A stretch of 64,000 nt of DNA from Liolophura sinensis (taxonomy: Eukaryota; Mollusca; Polyplacophora; Chitonida; Chitonidae). Position numbers and translations under genes: made by a program. Location of the stretch: contig NC_088306.1 in NCBI RefSeq assembly GCF_032854445.1, positions 29,795,764 through 29,859,763 of the forward strand. Direction: 5' to 3'. A model generated the notes under the pieces. That model had not been told where the DNA came from. It saw only the letters and a program-made list of their open reading frames with translations, and made no database searches. Below, in pieces: positions 10,886 to 22,300 of this stretch. Position 1 is the first letter of the stretch. Every line of letters begins with the position of its first letter.

Positions 10886-11017
10886 GCACGCAGCAAGTTT
10901 CACGTCGAGCCACAAAAGACTTGTGACATGCAAGTCCTATGTTGTGCTTTTGTGAGAGGAAAATCTGCCAGTACCCCATCGGCAAGTCAGGGGAAACCTC
11001 TCTCACCTATATATGCA

Positions 11018-11262
11018 TGGATACTTTGGGTTTTATGTTACGCTGAACAATCTTCAGTCATATGAAGACTAGACATGCCGCCAAAGTGCTGCTGTCACTG
11101 AAGTATCATGTTGAAGATACCACTCATGACTCCTAACCTAGTCAAATGTTTACATTACTGACACTGCTCCAACCAGTCCTGCTACCTTGCTTTAACCTCT
11201 CAGTGCTGTCAGAGCGTCAAGCAAGGTCAGTACAGGCCTCCAGACCAAGAAAAAGGTTTCAG
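11018..11262 (-). mobile_element. tRNA-related SINE, family B, copy 2
   Basis: It shares AAAGTGCTGCTGTCACTGAA, GTATCATGTTGAAGATAC and CCAACCAGTCCTGC with 263-510, and adds the tail GGGTTTTATGTTACGCTGAA and CAGTCATATGAAGAC. Confidence 0.6.
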
Positions 11263-13114
11263 AGAATGTAATGTTCAACATATATCACTATAGATGCGGC
11301 GTTCGTTAGCAATTTTCACAAAAGTCTGCGGAGTTTGTTAGCAGTCTTCACAAAAGTCTTCCTTTACACCGGCCAGTTTGGATCATTTGTCTCGTGCTCT
11401 GTTATAAACAAGGAGAGACGTTCCTTGTAACACGTCTTCTCAAACATAAAATCAGCATACCAGTGCATGTCCAATTTCTAAAATCCAGCAGTTCCGTTGC
11501 TAACTTTCCTATAAAACACAAAATGTTATTTGCGGAAAACGAAATCATTTGATATTTCAGCATTTTGTAATGCAATCATCAGCAGTATCCATGGTAACAT
11601 ACATGGACATATAACACCTTTTTCTGTGGAATTTGCCAATGTTACGATAATATTTAATAACTCAAAACAAAAATCTTGAACACGCTGGGGTCACTGTGAT
11701 GAGGCATGAAGTGATTTTATGAACTTTACTACCAATTTTGACCTTTTTCATTTTCAGTTGGATTTGCGCTGCTCGATTTTTCGCCAAAACTCTCCAGTAT
11801 AGCCTTCTTAATGAAAGAAAAGACGTGTATTATTCTTTACCTACCTAAAAGAATGCCCTATTGTCACTTTCATACTGATTCAAAACTTCCAAGTTTTCAA
11901 AACTGTGAGCACTATATAGGCTGCCATTGCATAAATGAAACATTCTTTACAACGGCGTAAAACATCAATCAAATAAATAAAAAAAAGTGTGGAAATTCTT
12001 GAAAACAACTCAACAAATAGAGAATGTCTGTAGGAGATTTATTCAGCTGTTAATGGCCTTTGATAGGACACAGAAGAAGATGAAGATCTGGGCAGCTCCT
12101 TTAAAACTGTAAGGTTACACAAGTGTGAATAAAACTTGCTGTTTCCATGGTTACCCATTACAAAATACATGGAAGCTTGTCTGTTAATAATAAAAAAGGA
12201 AATTGAAGATAGACGTACTCAGTTTAGTTTTACATGAACTTTTTTACACAGTTTCCTGTCTATCCTTGTACAGGTAAATGCTTTCAAGCAAAAAGATTTT
12301 GTGTCAGCTTACATGAAGTTTGGAGGCCTTCCCCCTTGACAGGATGAATTGAAATGAAGGGGAGGTAAATGGAGTACTGTTATGGGGACTGCTGACGCCT
12401 GACATGGTTCTATGGTGCTGGATTATCAAGTAGTTTTTTTTTTTAACATAACAGATCAGGGTTCATTCAAGTCTGAAAACAAGTAACAATAACTTTGTCT
12501 CACTATGTACAAACACATTTAATATTCAAAAACAGCACTGTAGCATTCATGTCAATGTCCATGTAAATAAAAAAAAGATCCAGTCAGAGTGACAGAGCTC
12601 TGGGAGCTCCGCCCACTAGGTGTGGCCACTGATCAAGCTGAAAGACTTCTGGTAGAAACCATGGAACTATACAATGGAACCATTTGATTGATAGCTGTCA
12701 ATGAGTGAAAATGAAACGGATAACCAATGGGGATGAGATCACAGGAACATTTTGGAAACCAACATCGTTGATTGGACAACTGAAGGCGAGGGTGTTTCTT
12801 CAGTAATGCACCTCGCACACAATTTCGCTTGTTTCCAAACAAATATTTTGCGCTTGAAAAGTTCACGCTACTAAGAATATAATCTGTGAGAGCAACAGTC
12901 CTTTACCAGCAAAATGCAAGTACTAGTAACTTTGACCAAAGCTTCTGCACACTTCCTAATGATGTTCTTCTCTCTAGTGAACGCAGTGAAAGAACAAGTG
13001 TGTCACAGAGCGTAACTTTCATCCGTCCAAACACCCTCTTCTCACTGGAGAGCTTGCACACCTGTCAGTTGCCATGGCGATGTTCATTTCCTAGCTGCAG
13101 GTATTCATCCTCTG
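11263..13114. other. 3' flank of INTS6, mostly unique
   Basis: It contains the INTS6 3' UTR (end not determined) and a diverged family A SINE remnant on the plus strand at about 11920-11985 (AACGGCGTAAAACATCAATC then AAATAAATAAA). No other gene was recognised. Confidence 0.45.
12518..12523 (-). terminator. Possible INTS6 polyadenylation signal (ATTAAA)
   Basis: ATTAAA on the minus strand lies about 590 bp after the stop. An AATAAA at 12043-12038 is the next candidate, about 1.07 kb after the stop. Neither can be preferred without transcript ends. Confidence 0.25.
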
Positions 13115-13371
13115 TCACCTGCTGTTGTGTCCACCTGCCTGAGCACTGTTTGTGGCACTAATCACAGCACTAATCGTGGCACTATTCACACCCTCAGCAC
13201 TCAGGCGTTTGGTTTCCACCCGAACCATGGACTGTTCAAACTGTTCAAGCATTTGAATAAGCGCACGCTTTTTGAACCGACTGGCCTCTCGAATAATGTC
13301 TCTTACAAATGTTCTTTTTGTCTCAAGATTTCCCTGTACAGTGTTTAGATTGTTGAACAGGTTGTCGTAGT
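13115..13371 (-). CDS. INTS6: INTS6 exon 19 (residues 819-903 and stop)
   Basis: It follows a T-rich tract and TACAG. It encodes YDNLFNNLNTVQGNLETKRT, then IIREASRFKKRALIQMLEQF, matching human VIKEASRFKKRMLIEQLENF. The last 25 or so residues are a non-conserved Ser/Ala/Asn tail ending at TGA 13117-13115. An in-frame GTGACA just before the stop could act as a weak donor, so a further 3' exon is not fully excluded. Confidence 0.92.
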
Positions 13372-16300
13372 CTGTAAAAAGAGAGATCCAAACATAAGAA
13401 AGTAAGTCTCAATTCATGAATAAAAACTGGGTTTGAAAAGTCTCAATAAAAACTGGGGTTGAAAAGCCTCAATAAAGATTAATTCACTACGTAAATAATG
13501 TAGATAGATGAATACAAATATGGATTCTGACCACAAGAAAGTAGATCAAATAATGGTCAATTATTGTCCAACAATATTCATTTCAGACAGCCCTCCATCT
13601 GGGTCTGAGCTAAACAAGTTGACAACTCCATAACGACACATGATTAGGTTTTCAAGATATTTCAGTAATCTACTGTTTTAAAACCATTTGACCCGGTTGG
13701 ATTAATTCAAAACAAAACAAAAACAAATGGAACTATTTTCCATCTGATATATATTTTAATTTATTCTTTTTTCTTCGCTTTTCATATTTGTACAATCAAT
13801 CTGATCAAACTGCCTGATGTATATGGCTACCACAATACACTTCGGTCCAATCTGATCAATCTGCCCTATCTATATGGCTATAACAATACACTTTGGTCCA
13901 ATCTGATCAAACTGCCCGATGTATATGGCTACCACATTACACTTGGGTCCAATCTGGTCAAACTTCCCGATCTATATGGCTACCACAATACACTTCGGCC
14001 CAATCTGATCAAACTGCCCAATCTATATGGCTACCACAATACACTTGGGTCCAATCTGATCAAACTGCCCGATGTATATGGCTACCACAATACACTTGGG
14101 TCCAATCTGATCAAACTGCCCAATGTATATGGCTGCCACAATACACTTCGGCCCAATCTGATCAAACTGCCCGATGTATATGGCTACCACAATACACTTC
14201 GGCCCAATCTGATCAAACTGCCCGATGTATATGGCTACCACAATACACTTGGGTCCAATCTGATCAAACTGCCCGATGTATATGGCTGCCACAATACACT
14301 TGGGTCCAATCTGATCAAACTGCCCAATCTATATGGCTACCACAATACACTTTGGTCCAATCTGATCAAACTGCCTGATGTATATGGCTACCACAATACA
14401 CTTCGGCCCAATCTGATCAAACTGCCCTATCTATATGGCTACCACATTACACTTCGGCCCAATCTGATCAAACTGCCCGATGTATATGGCTACCACAATA
14501 CACTTTGGTCCAATCTGATCAAACTTCCCGATCTATATGGCTACCACAATACACTTTGGTCCAATCTGATCAAACTGCCCTATCTATATGGCTACCACAA
14601 TACACTTGGGTCCAATCTGATCAAACTGCCCGATGTATATGGCTACCACAATACACTTTGGTCCAATCTGATCAAACTGCCTGATGTATATGGCTACCAC
14701 AATACACTTGGGTCCAATCTGATCAAACTGCCCGATGTATATGGCTACCACAATACACTTTGGTCCAATCTGATCAAACTGCCTGATGTATATGGCTACC
14801 ACAATACACTTGGGTCCAATCTGATCAAACTGCCCGATGTATATGGCTACCACAATACACTTTGGTCCAATCTGATCAAACTGCCTGATGTATATGGCTA
14901 CCACAATACACTTGGGTCCAATCTGATCAAACTGCCCGATGTATATGGCTACCACAATACACTTTGGTCCAATCTGATCAAACTGCCCGATGTATATGGC
15001 TACCACAATACACTTGGGTCCAATCTGATCAAACTGCCCGATGTATATGGCTACCACAATACACTTTGGTCCAATCTGATCAAACTGCCTGATGTATATG
15101 GCTACCACAATACACTTGGGTCCAATCTGATCAAACTGCCCGATGTATATGGCTACCACAATACACTTTGGTCCAATCTGATCAAACTGCCTGATGTATA
15201 TGGCTACCACAATACACTTGGGTCCAATCTGATCAAACTGCCCGATGTATATGGCTACCACAATACACTTTGGTCCAATCTGATCAAACTGCCCGATGTA
15301 TATGGCTACCACAATACACTTTGGTCCAATCTGATCAAACTGCCTGAAATATATGGCTACCACAATACACTTGGGTCCAATCTGATCAAACTGCCCGATG
15401 TATATGGCTACCACAATACACTTCGGCCCAATCTGATCAAACTGCCCGATGTATATGGCTACCACAATACACTTAGGTCCAATCTGATCAAACTGCCTGA
15501 TGTATATGGCTACCACAATACACTTGGGTCCAATGTGATCAAACTGCCCGATGTATATGGCTACCACAATACACTTTGGTCCAATCTGATCAAACTGCCT
15601 GATGTATATGGCTACCACAATATACTTGGGTCCAATCTGATCAAACTGCCCGATGTATATGGCTACCACAATACACTTGGGTCCAATCTGATCAAACTGC
15701 CCGATGTATATGGCTACCACAATACACTTTGGTCCAATCTGATCAAACTGCCTGATGTATATGGCTACCACAATACACTTGGGTCCAATCTGATCAAACT
15801 GCCTGATGTATATGGCTACCACAATACACTTTGGTCCAATCTGATCAAACTGCCCGATGTATATGGCTACCACAATACACTTCGGCCCAATCTGATCAAA
15901 CTGCCCGATGTATATGGCTACCACAATACACTTGGGTCCAATCTGATCAAACTGCCCGATGTATATGGCTACCACAATACACTTTGGTCCAATCTGATCA
16001 AACTGCCTGATGTATATGGCTACCACAATACACTTTGGTCCAATCTGATCAAACTGCCCGATGTATATGGCTACCACAATACACTTGGGTCCAATCTGAT
16101 CAAACTGCCCGATGTATATGGCTACCACAATACACTTTGGTCCACTCTGATCAAACTGCCTGATGTATATGGCTACCACAATATACTTGGGTCCAATGTG
16201 ATCAAACTGCCCGATGTATATGGCTACCACAATACACTTTGGTCCAATCTGATCAAACTGCCCGATGTATATGGCTACCACAATACACTTTGGTCCAATC

Positions 16301-19300
16301 TGATCAAACTGCCCGATGTATATGGCTACCACAATACACTTGGGTCCAATCTGATCAAACTGCCCGATGTATATGGCTACCACAATACACTTTGGTCCAA
16401 TCTGATCAAACTGCCCTATCTATATGGCTACCACAATACACTTCGGCCCAATCTGATCAAACTGCCCGATGTATATGGCTACCACAATACACTTTGGTCC
16501 AATCTGATCAAACTGCCCGATGTATATGGCTACCACAATACACTTTGGTCCAATCTGATCAAACTGCCCTATCTATATGGCTACCACAATACACTTCGGC
16601 CCAATCTGATCAAACTGCCCGATGTATATGGCTACCACAATACACTTTGGTCCAATCTGATCAAACTGCCCGATGTATATGGCTACCACAATACACTTCG
16701 GCCCAATCTGATCAAACTGCCTGATGTATATGGCTACCACAATACACTTGGGTCCAATCTGATCAAACTGCCCGATGTATATGGCTACCACAATACACTT
16801 TGGTCCAATCTGATCAAACTGCCTGATGTATATGGCTACCACAATACACTTTGGTCCAATCTGATCAAACTGCCCGATGTATATGGCTACCACAATACAC
16901 TTGGGTCCAATCTGATCAAACTGCCTGATGTATATGGCTACCACAATACACTTGGGTCCAATCTGATCAAACTGCCCGATGTATATGGCTACCACAATAC
17001 ACTTTGGTCCAATCTGATCAAACTGCCTGTTGTATATGGCTACCACAATACACTTCGGTCCAATCTGATCAAACTGCCTGATGTATATGGCTACCACAAT
17101 ACACTTTGGTCCAATCTGATCAAACTGCCCGATGTATATGGCTACCACAATACACTTCGGCCCAATCTGATCAAACTGCCCTATCTATATGGCTACCACA
17201 ATACACTTCGGCCCAATCTGATCAAACTGCCCGATGTATATGGCTACCACAATACACTTGGGTCCAATCTGATCAAACTGCCCGATGTATATGGCTACCA
17301 CAATACACTTTGGTCCAATCTGATCAAACTGCCTGATGTATATGGCTACCAAAATACACTTGGGTCCAATCTGATCAAACTGCCCGATGTATATGGCTAC
17401 CACAATACACTTCGGCCCAATCTGATCAAACTGCCCGATGTATATGGCTACCACAATACACTTCGGTCCAATCTGAACGAATTTTTTTTTTTTTTTTTTT
17501 TTTTTTTGATTGGTGTTTTACGCCATACTCAAGAATATTTCACTTATACGACGGCGGTCAGCATTATGGTGGGTGGAAACCGGGCAGAGCCCGGGGGAAA
17601 CCCACGACCATCCGCAGGTTGCTAACAGACCTTCTCACGTACGGCCGGCCAATCTGAACGAGGAGTAGATCTCCATAACAACGAAACCTACTTCTGCCTG
17701 GACGTTTGAGTTCCTTGTAGAGGATATGACGTAAACGTGTATTATGCGCCCAGATTGCCGACTCCCGTTTGTGATTGGTTGGTGCACTCCCGTCTTGTTT
17801 TGATCGCTTTGGTGGAGGCTCCTTAGCACTGTGGTCATTTTCCATCACATGGTTGGTCATGTGACTTTGGGGTTCCACAGCGTCTGAGGGTTCCTCGGTA
17901 ATGTCTATAACCAAGGCGCCAGGTTCCTCATCTGCCAAAGCAGGGGAGAAGTGTTTCATATATTTATTTCATCTAAATTTGATTGGTCTATAACACTGTG
18001 GTGAAGAATTTGTCAATTGTATGACAGCAGTCAGAATTATGGATGAAAGATACCCAGTGCAAAATTTGAAATATCATTTTAAAAATGTTGTAATTTTAAG
18101 ACAATTCTACAATCAGGTACAAAAACCTGGTGACAAACTTTACAATTTTCACTTAAGTCAGAAATGTCTTCATGGAATAGGCCATAACCTTCACCAGCTA
18201 TCTGACAAAACTGTCCTAAAAAGTGCCCAGAATTTCTTGTAAAATATTTTGGTCATGATGCAGATGGTGATTTCACCTCATTTCGAGATATCTTAGAAAG
18301 TCGTTCTGTGGTCTGCTTGAAAGGTGGGATGTTATCCGAGCGGAAAAAGGAGTTTCAGCATCAATAATAATATTTTATAACCTTTTGGGAGAATTCATAT
18401 GGCAGACTCAGTAAGCCATCATCAGCCAAAAGAGGACTGAAAACTTCAGTTCAAATAGTACTTTACATGTATTTTTTTTAGATTTGTGAGTGAATAATTT
18501 GCAGGAAAATCCCTGAATTCTCTGGCGAGCCTTGGTGGAACAGAAAGCATGTGCTAGATCTGACATTACTGAGCTTGGCCCAGAATGTTAATGGCATATA
18601 CATGTATGTGATTTTCTGATAAATAGACTGAAAAGCTTAAAATTAGCTTGAAAACAATATTAAGTATATATGCCAAAATGAAAACAAGGAGTGCAAAGAT
18701 TTATGGATGTCAAAAATAAGCTTGCCACACCACATTATTTAAATGAAGTACTTGAGTAATTAAGTAAGTAACATGTAAGTTGTGGGAAGTAAAAACTGAG
18801 AAAAGGTCATTCACCAAAACTGAGAAGTAAACCATAAAATTCAACAAAGCTTAAACAATCAACATGATCATTTGTAGAACAATGTCAGCATTTGATTTGC
18901 AACTGAAACCAAAATTGCTCAAAGTCAAGGTGTTAAAAAGCTGGACTAAGACATTTTCCTCCCTCCAAGAAGAACTGGGAAGGTCCATTAACCTTTGCAC
19001 AGTAGGCCTGCATACTAGGTCAATGGACCTGACCATTTCAACTCTGGGGTGGTATAGGAAGCATCTCAGTGACTTGGCTCAGTGTTAATAGGGAAGATTA
19101 GTAGATTACCTTTCTTGTTACCGTGGCTGTTAGTTTTGATCTTTTTGACCTCACCGAGGTCAAGGTCGTCTGACACAGGACTGTGCACAGGACTGGAGGC
19201 AGGACTAGAAGCAGGACTGGAAGCTGCGCTCGATGACCCCACTGAGGGAGAAGATGGCCTCCACACTGGGAAGTCCTTTGGTAAAGGACCTGAGATAGAA

Positions 19301-22300
19301 AAGTAGCAAAAATTACCTAATTAATTAATTGACTAATTAATTCATTTATGAGATTATTTGCATTAACAATTTGCTCACAAAACTGCAAAACAATGTTTAT
19401 ATTACATTATTCCTGTATGGTGTCATCAAACCTTAGAACACTTTTCCAAAATTTGATCTATTTTATTTACCTGTATTTATTTATTTGGTTGTTGTTTAAA
19501 GCCATAACCAAGCATTTCCACACATGCAAAGGTAATCAGTTTATGGATGAAGGAAACCAAATGTAAAACAACACACTTTTGATAAGTTAGTGAGTAAGTG
19601 ATAGGCACACCATATTGGTGTCAGTTTATGGATGAAGGAAACCAAATGTAAAACAACACACTTTTGATCAGTTAGTGAGTAAGTGACAGGCACACCATAT
19701 TGGTGTCAGTTTATGGATGAAGGAAACCAAATGTAAAACAACACACTTTTGATCAGTTAGTGAGTAAGTGACATGGACACCATATTGGTGTCAGTTTATG
19801 GATGAAGGAAACCAAATGTAAAACAACACACTTTTGATCAGTTAGTGAGTAAGTGACATGGACACCATATTGGTGTCAGTTTATGGATGAAGGAAACCAA
19901 ATGTAAAACAACACACTTTTGATCAGTTAGTGAGTAAGTGACAGGCACACCATATTGGTGTCAGTTTATGGATGAAGGAAACCAAATGTAAAACAACGCA
20001 CTTTTGATCAGTTAGTGAGTAAGTGACATGGACACCATATTAGTGGAAGACAAGTGGTCTGTAACAAACGTTGGATTGTGCAAACAGTCATGTGAGTGTT
20101 GTTAACTGCATATTGTCCCTGTGGTCCCAGTACACCATTGCCACCGCTTTTCAAAGATCAACAGAAAGCTCATGGTTAGGCCAACAGAGTAACTAAATCA
20201 TGGCAGAAATGACCTGTCAAATAATGTGGTCTCTTTCACCTTACCAAAGAATCCTACGACTAGGGTAAAGTAAACAAGTATGCTCACAGAACCACAGGTA
20301 TTTCCCTGACAGGCTTTTATGTTTGCTCCTTTCTTTGTTTTTTTTTTCTTACGAGACACGAATGGATTCCTGTTGACTAGTTCTGTGGGAATCCACCAGA
20401 CTCTACTTCAATTCCAGTACCAAAGGTTACAATGTACATAAATGTGAACAGATTTCAGGTATTACCGCAGTATAACTTTCACAATGTGAAACAATCTATA
20501 TTTCATGCCAAAAAAAATCGAATTTACAGAAATTCAAGAACATTCCTGTAGTTCTAGTTTACAGGAGTCATGAGGAGAATGTGATTCTTCTCGAAAACCA
20601 AGTAAAGCCCTGATTGGTTCATGTACCTGGTAAATCTCCTGCCTCCATGTGGCAACTGAACTGCTAAGATACACAGTAACTGTCTTAGTGTGAAGCAGGT
20701 GAAGTTCTAGCCTACACATGTACCTGGCAAATCTCCTGCCTCCATGTGGCAGCTGAACTGCTAAGATACACAGTAACTGTCTTAGTGTGAAGCAGGGGAA
20801 GTTCTAGCCTACACATGTACCTGGCAAATCTCCTGCCTCCATGTGGCAACTGAACTGCTAAGACACACAGTAACTGTCTTAGTGTGAAGTAGGTGAAGTT
20901 CTAGCCTACACATGTACCTGGCAAATCTTCTGCCTCCATGTGGCAACTGAACTGCTAAGACACACAGTAACTGTCTTAGTGTGAAGCAGGTGAAGTTCTA
21001 GCGTACACATGTACCTGGCAAATCTTCTGCCTCCATGTGGCAACTGAACTGCTAAGATACACAGTAACTGTCTTAGTGTGAAGCAGGTGAAGTTCTAGCC
21101 TACACATGTACCTGGCAAATCTCCTGCCTCCATGTGGCAACTGAACTGCTAAGACACACAGTAACTGTCTTAGTGTGAAGCAGGTGAAGTTCTAGCCTAC
21201 ACATGTACCTGGCAAATCTTCTGCCTCCATGTGGCAACTGAACTGCTAAGATACACAGTAACTGTCTTAGTGTGAAGCAGGTGAAGTTCTAGCGTACACA
21301 TGTACCTGGCAAATCTCCTGCCTCCATGTGGCAGCTGAACTGCTAAGATACACAGTAACTGTCTTAGTGTGAAGCAGGGGAAGTTCTAGCGTACACATGT
21401 ACCTGGTAAATCTCCTGCCTCCATGTGGCAACTGAACTGCTAAGATACATGGTAACTGTCTTAGTGTGAAGCAGGTGAAGTTCTAGCCTACACATGTACC
21501 TGGCAAATCTCCTGGCTCCATGTGGCAACTGAACTGCTAAGATACACAGTAACTGTCTTAGTGTGAAGCAGGTGAAGTTCTAGCCTACACATGTACCTGG
21601 CAAATCTCCTGCCTCCATGTGGCAACTGAACTGCTAAGATACACAGTAACTGTCTTAGTGTGAAGCAGGTGAAGTTCTAGCCTACACATGTACCTGGCAA
21701 ATCTCCTGCCTCCATGTGGCAACTGAACTGCTAAGAAACATGGTAACTGTCTTAGTGTGAAGCAGGTGAAGTTCTAGCCTACACATGTACCTGGCAAATC
21801 TCCTGCCTCCATGTGGCAACTGAACTGCTAAGATACACAGTAACTGTCTTAGTGTGAAGCAGGTGAAGTTCTAGCCTACACATGTACCTGGCAAATCTCC
21901 TGCCTCCATGTGGCAACTGAACTGCTAAGAAACGTGGTAAATGTCTTAGTGTGAAGCAGGTGAAGTTCTAGCCTACACATGTACCTGGCAAATCTCCTGG
22001 CTCCATGTGGCAGCTGAACTGCTAAGATACGTGGTAACTGTCTTAATGTGAAGCAGGTGAAGTTCTAGCCTACACAGAAACAATGCTTTCAATAGTAAAT
22101 GCCCCTGAAAATCACTACAATGAGTGGCATTGTCAAAATGCATAATTGTCTAAGACAGTGGCTGCCCCAAGTATATTTTACCTGTACGGACAAGTTGACA
22201 AAAATTTACATCATAAATAGTCAATACAAAATTCGCCGAAAATTAAGTTTTCTGATTTGCTTAGTTTCACGAGACTAAAGCCTGGATGCCAGCCTGAGAA

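Noticed and set aside
13797-17475. CRISPR array
   Set aside because: Head-to-tail units with no unique spacers, in an intron of a eukaryotic gene; the same reasoning applies to all other arrays here.
14584-17625. Open frames of 599 (-) and 696 (+) codons
   Set aside because: Both are read from the 51-bp intronic array; 51 is a multiple of three and both strands stay open. The plus frame even runs on into the SINE. No protein features beyond the 17-residue repetition.
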